From assembly GCA_963669295.1 (NCBI GenBank), contig OY769938.1:5270001-5334000 (forward strand): a stretch of 64,000 bases of DNA, written 5' to 3'. Source of the stretch: G963669295 sp963669295 (GTDB lineage: Bacteria > Bacteroidota > Bacteroidia > Flavobacteriales_D > CALLUQ01). The position numbers and the translations under genes were made by a program. A model generated the notes under the pieces. That model saw nothing but the letters and a program-made list of their open reading frames with translations. It did no database searches and was not told the DNA's origin. Position 1 is the first letter of the stretch; each line of letters starts with the position of its first letter. This document shows positions 9,183 to 17,184 of the stretch, piece by piece.

Positions 9183-9518
9183 TTACATCGACAGTTTCTT
9201 AACCTTGTTCATCATTTGCACAGCATGTACCAACGAAGCACCTCCTCGAATGGCGCCAGCAACATGCACAGATTCCATCATTTCTGCTTCTGTAATGCCA
9301 CGCTCCAGCCCATCAACAGTGTATGCATCAATACAATAAGGGCATTGAACCGTATGTGCCACAGCTAATGCAATTAATGATTTCTCACGAGCAGAAAGTG
9401 CCCCTTCTTCAAAAACGGCATTGTAATAGTCGAAAAACTTCTTCGCCAACTCAGGCTCAAACTCCCCTATTTTTCCAAACTTCTTTAAATCTGCGGGATC
9501 GTAATATGTCTTACTCAT
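9183..9518 (-). CDS. Arsenosugar-associated peroxidase-like protein (AhpD fold)
   Basis: This 111-residue member of the carboxymuconolactone decarboxylase family has the redox motif CPYCIDAYT and the helix EGALSAREKSLIALAVA. The size and sequence fit the group named arsenosugar biosynthesis-associated peroxidase-like protein. It may deal with peroxides or act as a thiol oxidoreductase in arsenic metabolism. It is separated by only five bases from the DUF547 gene and by four from arsS. Confidence 0.83.
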   Translation of the reverse strand: MSKTYYDPADLKKFGKIGEFEPELAKKFFDYYNAVFEEGALSAREKSLIALAVAHTVQCPYCIDAYTVDGLERGITEAEMMESVHVAGAIRGGASLVHAVQMMNKVKKLSM

Positions 9519-9523
9519 TACCC

Positions 9524-10333
9524 TTACTCGTTTAAATTCCAGTTATACTCTAAAAATTCTAATTGTACATCATCAGCTAACGGTGCACTTGCATATTTAT
9601 TTAAGAACTCAATCAATGTTCCATCTTTCTTAAAATCATCCGCATACCAGTTGAACAACTGCGAAACTTTGTCATTGGCCAAATCATTTCGTTCAGGATC
9701 GTTGACAAAAGTTTTAGACAGTGACTCCAAACTGCTCTCTAAATTATCAGCTGTAAATGCTTTATTCATTAAGGGAGGGCAAGAAAAAGAAGCACAATTC
9801 ACAGCGAAGTGAATACGAGGATCGTTAAAAACAGGACGCAACATATCGTGCTCAATGTTATTCAACGAATACGTTTTATCACCTATATTAATCCAAGTTC
9901 TGTCCCAAACCTTTCCCCCATCAAGATCCATGATACTTCCTAACGGATAATTCTCGGTAATAAGCTTTACCGTGTATGCATTGTACGCATTGATCCAATA
10001 ACTCATAGTTTCAGCATCCGACCAGCTATCTTGAGGAACATTCGAGCTTAACATACTCAGGTACTCATCAAGTTTTGATATTTGCTCAATGATTCCTCCA
10101 TAATTCACCACTCCTGCTTCACTTACATTGGACTGCAACAACTCATCCCATGTACTATGGTCAAGCGCAACCTCACTGGTTAAATTATCAACCTTTTCTT
10201 CAGGCACCTCAACAACTGTAGTATCGGTAGCAGCTTCATTCGTATCGGCTTCAGTTTGCTCTTCCCCACAAGCCCCCAATGTGAGGCATAACAAAAATAT
10301 GGCAAGGGGTAATTTTAACATTGTTTTTTCCAT
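9524..10333 (-). CDS. DUF547 lipoprotein
   Basis: This is a DUF547 protein of 269 residues with a lipoprotein signal (lipobox LGAC) followed by an acidic, threonine-rich linker. The domain shows YWINAYNAYTVKLI, IHFAVNCASFSCPPL with conserved Ser and Cys residues, and FLEYNWNLNE at the end. DUF547 proteins lie beside arsenosugar genes in many bacteria, but their function is unknown. It is the first gene of the operon, and a methionine five residues in (10321) is a possible alternative start. Confidence 0.83.
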   Translation of the reverse strand: MEKTMLKLPLAIFLLCLTLGACGEEQTEADTNEAATDTTVVEVPEEKVDNLTSEVALDHSTWDELLQSNVSEAGVVNYGGIIEQISKLDEYLSMLSSNVPQDSWSDAETMSYWINAYNAYTVKLITENYPLGSIMDLDGGKVWDRTWINIGDKTYSLNNIEHDMLRPVFNDPRIHFAVNCASFSCPPLMNKAFTADNLESSLESLSKTFVNDPERNDLANDKVSQLFNWYADDFKKDGTLIEFLNKYASAPLADDVQLEFLEYNWNLNE

Positions 10334-10388
10334 GATAGATTATGGTTGGTTCAAAAATATTGGATTTACAGATGATATAATGTCATAA

Positions 10389-10413
10389 CTCTGACAATAT
10401 CTAATTATCAGAG
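10389..10413. repeat. Inverted repeat ahead of the arsenosugar operon
   Basis: The arms CTCTGA and TCAGAG enclose 13 bases, and the pairing continues inward through AAT/ATT after one mismatch. The repeat lies about 55 bases upstream of the DUF547 start and 80 bases after the stop of the preceding minus-strand gene. It could be an operator for the arsenosugar genes or a weak terminator, since no good T-tract follows on either strand. Confidence 0.35.
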
Positions 10414-10494
10414 CTAAAAATAATCTTATTGCCTAATTCTAGCAACAAAATTAGATGGATTAACAAAGAAAGAAGTTAAGGGGAAAGATTTTAA

Positions 10495-10824
10495 CTAAGC
10501 TCGTTTGGTTTTTACAACCATTTTTGACTTGAGGAAACTACCGTTCTTTACCACTTTCACTGAGTAAACTCCAGAACGAAATTCTTCAAGGCTCAATGCA
10601 ATAACTTCATTGGTTACGCCAGTATAAACTTCATGAATTAAAGGGATTTCGTAACCATTGTGCAAAGTAATCGATATATCGGTTGGCTCTTTGAAACACG
10701 CATAGATTAAAACACTTTCATTAATCGCTGAAGGAATAATCTCTATTTGATTAGCAATGTCCATGTCGAACATTTCAGAATCGAAATTCAGAACCGCTAA
10801 ATCTACGTGATGAACAACTTCCAT
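10495..10824 (-). CDS. Stand-alone T9SS-sorting-domain-like protein, 109 aa
   Basis: The sequence has no signal peptide or membrane segment. From about residue 28 onward it follows the beta-sandwich pattern of a T9SS type A C-terminal sorting domain: IIPSAINESVLI, then DISITLHNG, then LEEFRSGVYSVKVVKNG, and a basic end (SKMVVKTKRA). Such domains normally sit at the end of large exported proteins, so a cytoplasmic free copy is odd. It could be a decayed exported-protein gene, a regulatory mimic, or simply a small beta-sandwich protein. It is upstream of and co-directional with the arsenosugar operon, separated by 161 bases. Confidence 0.5.
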   Translation of the reverse strand: MEVVHHVDLAVLNFDSEMFDMDIANQIEIIPSAINESVLIYACFKEPTDISITLHNGYEIPLIHEVYTGVTNEVIALSLEEFRSGVYSVKVVKNGSFLKSKMVVKTKRA

Positions 10825-11106
10825 AGTGTGACAATTAAAAATACAAATTACTTATAAACAAAGATAATACTATTATCATTCATGTGACATCTAAAATAAA
10901 TTAAAAAAATCAGAAAACGAAATAAATTAAGGGAATTTAAGCAATATGATTAGACAACTAAAACAACAACTAATAATTCACTCCCCACAATACCCCTGAT
11001 TTTATTCGACAATTAGAAGCAGCAAAACTATTGCATTGACTTCATTCATCACCCTCTATTTAATCCTTCATTAAATTGTGCTTATCTTTAACCATATGTA
11101 AGAACT

Positions 11107-11499
11107 ATGAGAACTATTCTATTCTTTATACTATTAGGAATTAGCATCCAATCACATGCTGCAATCAGCCCTGTTTACAAAGAATGCATGCAACGTGGTT
11201 ACCAGGTAAGCGGCGATTCATGCGTGTTTCCTGATGGTTCAAAATGCTCGCTAGAGTCTTTTAACAACGGTACTTGTGGTGAAGCCTTTTTTACCGACGA
11301 TTACTGCATCCCAGAAGGGCAAGTTGTTTGGGATGAAAATCGATGTTGCGAAGGACTTGCTCCTTATTTGGAAGAAGGGGTTGCCGGGCAACCAACTTGT
11401 GAACCGGAGAAAAGTATGTTTGGCGGTATTGCATTTTGGATAGGACTTTTCATTATACCGGGTTTTCTATTTGCCATCATGTTTCAAAAAAAAAAATAG
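11107..11499 (+). CDS. Cys-rich exported protein with DUF333-like domain and C-terminal TM
   Basis: The 130-residue product has a signal peptide ending at QSHA. Residues about 24-60 (CMQRGYQ, then CVFPDGSKCSLESF, then GTCG) resemble DUF333, the putative hemolysin/protease-inhibitor-like family. A second cysteine-bearing segment (DYCIPEG, RCCEGL) follows. A C-terminal transmembrane helix ends in FQKKK. The even cysteine distribution suggests disulfides in the periplasm. The function is unknown. Confidence 0.6.
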   Translation: MRTILFFILLGISIQSHAAISPVYKECMQRGYQVSGDSCVFPDGSKCSLESFNNGTCGEAFFTDDYCIPEGQVVWDENRCCEGLAPYLEEGVAGQPTCEPEKSMFGGIAFWIGLFIIPGFLFAIMFQKKK

Positions 11500-11547
11500 C
11501 GTTCCTTTTTTTACTTATTGCATTTCATTAATACAACTGCGTGTATT

Positions 11548-12765
11548 ATGAAGAAATGTTTGCTCATTTTGTTTATCCCTTTGATTTCTTGTACTGAAGC
11601 AATGCCTGAAATTAATGATAGTCTCACTAGCGATACTTCTACTTTTGCAGCGAATGACTCCACCCCTCCCCACCCTCTTCAAAGTTGGCTGGATCCGATG
11701 CTTGCTGATGGATTTGATTTTCCTGTGGGTAACAAAGATGGCAAAGGCAGTTATTCGTACTTGGGAGAAACCTATCATGGTTGGTATATTGCAGCAAATA
11801 CGGGAGAACATTATGACCTGGGAATTCACACTGGCGAAGACTGGAATGGAAATGGCGGTGGAAATTCGGATTTAGGTCAACCCGTATATGCTATTGGGAA
11901 AGGAAAGGTATTGGCAGCAAGTAATTTTGGTATTCCCTGGGGCAACATTGTTGTTTTGGAACACCGGTTTATCGAGAACAATATCATTAAAAAGGTATTC
12001 TCCCTCTATGCTCACCTCGAAAGTATTCTTCCAGTAGTGGGAGACACCATTACCCGAAGGCAGCAAATTGGCACTATTGGTACTGGAGATGGAGCATACC
12101 CTGCTCATCTTCACCTTGAAATTCGAAAAGCCTCTATGGCCTACTACCCCGTAGATTACTGGCCGAGTGCAGAAGAAAAAGACCAGGCATGGGTATTGGA
12201 TCATTATGAAGCTCCCTCTTCCTTCATCGAACAGCATCGCCAGTTAACCGTTCCATTACAAGAAAAACAAATAGTGATCGCGGTGAAGCACACTTACCAA
12301 TTGTATCTCTTTGAGCACGGTGTTGAAAAGGCTATTTATGACATAGCCTTGAGTCAAAACCCTATTGGACATAAACAGCAACAAGGAGATAACAGGCTTC
12401 CGGAAGGTGCCTATCGGATTATTCAAAAATCTCGCGCCCCCTTTTCAGGCAGTGTAGCAGAGTTTTTTGGTGTAGCCTGGATGCGTATTAGCTACCCTAA
12501 TAATTACGATGCCAAAGCAGGTTATCGTACGAAACTCATTAGCAAGCATGAAATGGAGAAGATCATTGCTGCAAACAATGTGGGCAAGGAGCCTTCTAAA
12601 CACACCAAACTGGGGGGAGGAATTGGCATTCATGGTTGGGCTGGCGAATGGGTTGCTGATGGCACACAACACCTTACCTGGGGGTGTATAAGCATGAATA
12701 ACTCCGATCTCGATATTTTTTATGACCTCATTGAATTGCAAACCAAAATCATCATTATAAAATGA
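11548..12765 (+). CDS. M23 peptidase fused to L,D-transpeptidase, lipoprotein
   Basis: The protein joins two cell-wall enzymes. I take the ATG at 11548, which begins a lipoprotein signal (MKKCLLILFIPLISC). The upstream TTG in the same frame adds ten unlikely residues. The N-terminal half is an M23/LytM-type peptidase with zinc ligands in GIHTGEDWNG and in HLHLEIRK. The C-terminal half is a YkuD L,D-transpeptidase with GIGIHGW and the catalytic WGCISM. The first activity would cut peptide cross-links and the second would form or modify them. It overlaps the next gene (ATGA), another L,D-transpeptidase, so the three neighbouring cell-wall genes form a locus for peptidoglycan editing. Confidence 0.85.
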   Translation: MKKCLLILFIPLISCTEAMPEINDSLTSDTSTFAANDSTPPHPLQSWLDPMLADGFDFPVGNKDGKGSYSYLGETYHGWYIAANTGEHYDLGIHTGEDWNGNGGGNSDLGQPVYAIGKGKVLAASNFGIPWGNIVVLEHRFIENNIIKKVFSLYAHLESILPVVGDTITRRQQIGTIGTGDGAYPAHLHLEIRKASMAYYPVDYWPSAEEKDQAWVLDHYEAPSSFIEQHRQLTVPLQEKQIVIAVKHTYQLYLFEHGVEKAIYDIALSQNPIGHKQQQGDNRLPEGAYRIIQKSRAPFSGSVAEFFGVAWMRISYPNNYDAKAGYRTKLISKHEMEKIIAANNVGKEPSKHTKLGGGIGIHGWAGEWVADGTQHLTWGCISMNNSDLDIFYDLIELQTKIIIIK

Positions 12766-13622
12766 AAATCAGTTTGTTATATCGCAAGCTCCGAAAGGGC
12801 TACAAGCCCAAAACACCGTTTCTAAATTTTTTATTATTTTCGTGCGTGCTCAAAAAAACCTGCATAGTTGCACATTTCCTTTTTGTTATTGCCATTGCCC
12901 CTGTGTTTGCTGGGGAAGGCAATGTCATTCCTGGAAATAACGAATCTAAGGAAGCCGATGCATCTTTGGAGAAAACTGAACAGCAACAACTGTTCGATAG
13001 CTACTCGGCCTGCACATACCTCGATTTAAATGAATATGATTTAAATTATGAGGTGTTCAAAACAGCGTTAAAAGGTTATTTCCGTTTAAAGGGACAAGAA
13101 AAGCTTGAGAATGATAGCATTATTACCATTGTTGATTTCACCAAATCGAGCAATGATAAGCGTCTCTTTATCATTGATTTAAACAATAAGCAGGTATTGC
13201 ACAAAACGTATGTAGCACATGGCATGAAAACCGGCCAAGAATTTGCCAAAACATTTTCTAACGAAGAGAATTCACATCAGAGTAGTCTTGGGTTTTATAC
13301 CACAGACATTACTTATCATGGTCGTAGAGGATACTCTCTTAAATTAGATGGACAAGAAGGCAGTTTCAATACCAATGCCCGAAAACGAGGGGTAGTTGTT
13401 CATGGTGCTGAATACGTCAGCGAACAATTTATCAAAGAGAATATTCGACTGGGGCGCAGCCAGGGCTGTCCTGCTGTTCCATTAGAGGAAAACAAAAAGA
13501 TAATTGGTCATATCAAAGACAAGAGTTGTTTTTTCATATACTATCCCGATAGAAAATACTTAAAGTATTCAAGGTACATCAATAACGACAACTATCTTAA
13601 TTACGTAAGCGAAGCATATTAA
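12762..13622 (+). CDS. L,D-transpeptidase, YkuD_2 type
   Basis: This 286-residue protein has a membrane segment at about residues 34-50 (signal or anchor). Its catalytic region is of the murein L,D-transpeptidase YkuD_2 family: TTDITYHGRRGYSLKLDG, GVVVHGAEYV, and the active-site GRSQGCPAVP with the nucleophilic cysteine. It acts in the periplasm on peptidoglycan tetrapeptides. The start overlaps the preceding gene by four bases, indicating coupled translation, and the stop overlaps the convergent gene by four bases. Confidence 0.82.
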   Translation: MKISLLYRKLRKGYKPKTPFLNFLLFSCVLKKTCIVAHFLFVIAIAPVFAGEGNVIPGNNESKEADASLEKTEQQQLFDSYSACTYLDLNEYDLNYEVFKTALKGYFRLKGQEKLENDSIITIVDFTKSSNDKRLFIIDLNNKQVLHKTYVAHGMKTGQEFAKTFSNEENSHQSSLGFYTTDITYHGRRGYSLKLDGQEGSFNTNARKRGVVVHGAEYVSEQFIKENIRLGRSQGCPAVPLEENKKIIGHIKDKSCFFIYYPDRKYLKYSRYINNDNYLNYVSEAY

Positions 13623-15286
13623 TCAGTAGTACTCTCTTCTTGCTCTTCACGCATAAACATAGCTGATTTCAATTCAGCATCTTGCTTGTAGATGTCTTGA
13701 AAAAAGACAATATTGGCACTACTATCTACATCGCAAGTAATGTATCGGATATGTATGGGTAGTTTGTGCTCCAAATCAAATCTTTTATTGCGTCGATGAA
13801 CGATAAGCGTATCTAAAGAGTCGGCCGTAAATTCTGTATTTTGACGCTCAAGAAGATAAGCTGCAAGGTCAAGTGGATCTTGCAATCGCATACACCCATG
13901 ACTGTAGGCTCTTACTTCTCTCTTAAACAAATACTTGGAAGGAGTATCGTGTAGATATACATTATGCTCATTAGGAAAAATGATCTTTACAATGCCTAAT
14001 GAATTGCTCCGTCCTCTTCCTTGTCGAAATTTATATTTAAAGTTACCTGTCCCCACTTCACTCCAGTTGACGGAAGCTGCATCAACCGGTTTACGATTAC
14101 GATCCAATACCGTATAGTTTTTCTTGGAGAGGTAGTTGGAATCTTTTTGCAAAGCAGGTAAGATTTCTTTTGTGGCAATGCTATAAGGCACATGCCAAAA
14201 CGGGTACGTAATGAAGTAACTCACCTCACTGGAAAATGTAGGTGTCTTTGTCCACGGTGCTCCCACCATTACTTTATGGATTCGCTTTACACTGTCGTTT
14301 TCAATAATTTTTAATTGGTAGGTAGGTATGCTAACGTATAAATAATCGCCCGATAGACTGTCTTCTTCCCACCGCAATCGCTGTAGGTTAACTACCGCCT
14401 GCTGGTAACGTTCATAGTTACTCAGTTGTAATGCTTTTCGTGTGTTTTTCCCAATTTTCCCATCAGCCGACAGTCCATTTAATCGCTGAAAATTTTTCAA
14501 TGCTGCTGTAAAGATGGTGTCAACAGAGGCCAATGAATCAGGTACAAAGCCATACTCTACCAACACTTGTTTTGCCTTTCGATAGCACTTTACAGAATCC
14601 TCTTTAGGGTTAGGGATGGAATATTTCACGTCACTCAATGTGGCCTCTTGCAAGTATTTTTCTAATCCCTGTTGAATCAAATGATATTGAGTAATGTTAG
14701 GTTGTACTGCCAATAGTTGTGCTTTAAAATTATCGGCATCAATGGCGTCGCTTAATGCCTGGGGCAGGTTAATCTCCAATGCTTCAGGACGCCAAAGGTA
14801 AAATGCTGTATCGTTTTTACTATACGTTCCTTGCTTTAGGTGACTCATGAAAAGAAAACACGCATTTGTTGCTTCCAAATCAAATTGAGTGGCAAGGTCA
14901 AAACGCTTTTTAGATGAAGTAGTATCATTCAACTCCAGCATTAGTGTTCGCAGAAGCGTTGGCACATAATGAGTAGTATCCAACCCATATGCCATGGCAT
15001 TTTCAAGCATCAACACTAATTCTTCGGCCGACTTATTAGGATATAACGAGGTGGTCCAACAAGGTTGCGATGAGCGTAACGCATAGAATTGCTGTACCAT
15101 ATTATAGGTAATAAAATCTCCTTCCGAGGTGCTTTTTAAAGCCACCTCGAAATGCTTGAGGTACTCTTGTTGCTGATTACTTAATGGAGGAGCATTATCT
15201 TCCACCTTTGTAGGAGAGCAAGCAGTAAGAATTACAATACAAAAAAGTATACAAACTTTAAATAACATCACACCAAATCGACTCAA
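13619..15286 (-). CDS. L,D-transpeptidase, YcbB/LdtD type lipoprotein
   Basis: This 555-residue lipoprotein (lipobox LTAC, Cys23) has the order typical of the YcbB family: a helical scaffold, a peptidoglycan-binding-like segment (LKNFQRLNGLSADGKIG at about 265-290), then the YkuD catalytic domain. The capping subdomain is within the catalytic part. The active site reads VYLHDTPSKYLF followed by SHGCMRL. YcbB enzymes make 3-3 cross-links in peptidoglycan. It is convergent with the previous two transpeptidase genes and on its own transcript. Confidence 0.87.
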   Translation of the reverse strand: MSRFGVMLFKVCILFCIVILTACSPTKVEDNAPPLSNQQQEYLKHFEVALKSTSEGDFITYNMVQQFYALRSSQPCWTTSLYPNKSAEELVLMLENAMAYGLDTTHYVPTLLRTLMLELNDTTSSKKRFDLATQFDLEATNACFLFMSHLKQGTYSKNDTAFYLWRPEALEINLPQALSDAIDADNFKAQLLAVQPNITQYHLIQQGLEKYLQEATLSDVKYSIPNPKEDSVKCYRKAKQVLVEYGFVPDSLASVDTIFTAALKNFQRLNGLSADGKIGKNTRKALQLSNYERYQQAVVNLQRLRWEEDSLSGDYLYVSIPTYQLKIIENDSVKRIHKVMVGAPWTKTPTFSSEVSYFITYPFWHVPYSIATKEILPALQKDSNYLSKKNYTVLDRNRKPVDAASVNWSEVGTGNFKYKFRQGRGRSNSLGIVKIIFPNEHNVYLHDTPSKYLFKREVRAYSHGCMRLQDPLDLAAYLLERQNTEFTADSLDTLIVHRRNKRFDLEHKLPIHIRYITCDVDSSANIVFFQDIYKQDAELKSAMFMREEQEESTTD

Positions 15287-15491
15287 ATGTATAGATAAAT
15301 ATTAACTATTCTTCTATGAACTACCTAATTATTACGTTAAATAATATTTTTGGTTATCAAAAGATATTAACAATTGAACTGTTTATGTTAATGCAAACAT
15401 CAGGCCAATGGAAAGTCCTAAATTCTAGCATGTGCCTTACACCGTTACTTTCCTTCCACTGCGTTGATTTTTTCTGTAATTTCATCCATCA

Positions 15492-16058
15492 ATGATGCGA
15501 TTCATCTTACTGTCTTTTTTGATGGAGCTGACTACTTTACTCCATGCACAAGTGACCATATACGATCATAGTGCTGCAAAGTTGTTGATGGATCATTCGG
15601 TATTAACACTCGAATTGAACAAGAAAGTACTAGGCAATTCATATCCACATTGGACTTTTAACGATAGCACTATCACTTACACACTTTATGCTGATCCTGA
15701 TCATCGGTATAAATTAGTTGAAAGCACTGATCCAAATATGGCTGCTGTTGACCGATCTTATTACGACAATGGCTTGCTAAAGGAGCAGTTTGAATACAAA
15801 AAGATGCTGGTGATGGATACCTTGATGGTTGGCAACTCCATCAGAAGTGTAACAGGGCGTTGGCTTGATCTAAGGAATGGCCGTTACGTTTCTTATTATA
15901 GCACCGGGCAACAAAAAATATCTGGCACCTACCTACTCCATCAACAAAAGTCGCTAAGGCACGGCAAATGGTATGTTTACGATATGGAGGATCAACTGAT
16001 AAAAATCATTCACTATGATTTAGGCAAGAAAATTAGCCCAGTAGAAAAAGTGCCTTAA
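15492..16058 (+). CDS. Exported MORN/YwqK-like repeat protein
   Basis: The 188-residue product starts with a signal peptide (two adjacent ATG codons, cleaved after LLHAQ). The second half has MORN-like repeats of the YwqK type: YYDNGLLKEQFEYKK, RNGRYVSYYSTGQQKISGTY and RHGKWYVYD. In Bacteroidota such proteins are common exported or surface proteins of unknown role. The antitoxin name sometimes given to the family is not supported here, because the protein is exported and no toxin is adjacent. Confidence 0.6.
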   Translation: MMRFILLSFLMELTTLLHAQVTIYDHSAAKLLMDHSVLTLELNKKVLGNSYPHWTFNDSTITYTLYADPDHRYKLVESTDPNMAAVDRSYYDNGLLKEQFEYKKMLVMDTLMVGNSIRSVTGRWLDLRNGRYVSYYSTGQQKISGTYLLHQQKSLRHGKWYVYDMEDQLIKIIHYDLGKKISPVEKVP

Positions 16059-16114
16059 CAAATCGCCTCAATTGAGTTATATTTGTCGCCTTAAAATCAA
16101 CAATAAGCTTTGCC

Positions 16115-17017
16115 ATGTGGTTAATGTGGGTTATCCTATCCATTTTTTTATTTCTTCTAACAGGATATATCGTGCTTCACCATATTCTACCCTACTACAT
16201 TGTAAAACCTTATCGCATCAATATCAAAAAAGATCGCAACCTGTTTCCTCGAGGCACCACTCCTGAAGATTATGGGCTGCGCTCCAAATCGGTAAATATT
16301 AAAACTACTGATGGCATTCAGCTGCATGCCTACTTTATATCTGCCTCAACCGAGGTAAAAGGCTCAATCATTCTTTTACATGGTATTGACAGTAGTAAAG
16401 AAACCTCTTTGCACCTTGCCGCATTTTTTTCAAAGCTAGGCTTTAACACCATCATTTACGATTCGCGCGCCCATGGAAAAAGTGAAGGAGTGTATTGCAC
16501 TTATGGCTATTACGAAAAAGATGATGTTTCGAGCATTATTGACTTCATTGAACAGGAGACCAACGGTGTTGGGAAAATTGGTGTTTGGGGTAATTCAATG
16601 GGGGGTGCGGTAGCCATATTGGCATTGGAAAAGGACAAAAGACTTCAATTTGGTTTAATTCAGAACACATTTGCCGAATTCCACGAAGTGGTTTATGACT
16701 ACATGAAACGTACCTCAGGGGTTCGATTAAAAACACTTTCAGACACCGTGTTAAAGCGTGCAGGTGTGATTGCAAATTTCAACCCTTCCCATATTCAACC
16801 GGTGGCTGCGGCAAAAAATGTACATCAACCAGTGCTAATCATTCATGGAAAAGCTGATAAAAAAATCTCCCCCTCATACAGTGAGCGCATTTATAAGAAC
16901 CTTACTTCTACTCGGAAAGAATTGCTACTCATTGATGGAGGGGGGCACGATAACCTTTGGGAAAAGGCTGGAAAACAACTAGAAGAAGCCGTTTCTTTAT
17001 TTATCAAGCGCGTTTGA
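16115..17017 (+). CDS. Membrane-anchored alpha/beta hydrolase
   Basis: This 300-residue hydrolase has one N-terminal transmembrane helix (residues 2-28). The fold is clear: oxyanion block LLHGIDSSK, IIYDSRAHGKSEG, nucleophile elbow GNSMGG, a late aspartate in LIIHGKADKKIS and the catalytic histidine in GGGHDNLW. It resembles the YqkD/FrsA-like serine hydrolases that attack small esters or peptides. The substrate is unknown. It lies just upstream of the eCIS island but is separated by 167 bases containing that island's promoter. Confidence 0.75.
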   Translation: MWLMWVILSIFLFLLTGYIVLHHILPYYIVKPYRINIKKDRNLFPRGTTPEDYGLRSKSVNIKTTDGIQLHAYFISASTEVKGSIILLHGIDSSKETSLHLAAFFSKLGFNTIIYDSRAHGKSEGVYCTYGYYEKDDVSSIIDFIEQETNGVGKIGVWGNSMGGAVAILALEKDKRLQFGLIQNTFAEFHEVVYDYMKRTSGVRLKTLSDTVLKRAGVIANFNPSHIQPVAAAKNVHQPVLIIHGKADKKISPSYSERIYKNLTSTRKELLLIDGGGHDNLWEKAGKQLEEAVSLFIKRV

Positions 17018-17118
17018 CTCGTACTCTGTGAAAACAGCCCTTCAAAACTACACGTAGCACTCTAACAAACAACCACTTACACCTCGCATCCTACTGGTTT
17101 TTACGGAAAACCACCTTA

Positions 17119-17159
17119 AAAACTGTCCTTTTTATTACGCCCCTTTTCTGCCATATTTA
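17119..17159 (+). promoter_or_regulatory. Shared eCIS-island promoter, copy 1
   Basis: AAAACTGTCCTT is followed, at a 20-base spacing from its last TTT, by CATATTTA, which approximates the Bacteroidota -7 box TAnnTTTG. TTTTTACG lies 13 bases before the motif. The start codon at 17185 is about 25 bases after the -7 box. The same 12-base core with the same 20-base spacing precedes the two other transcription units of this island. Confidence 0.6.
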
Positions 17160-17184
17160 AAGTGCGGAAGTATATCCTGTAGGA

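Noticed and set aside
15492..16058. Toxin-antitoxin antitoxin (YwqK)
   Set aside because: A signal peptide is present and no toxin gene is adjacent, so only the MORN-like repeat family is supported.
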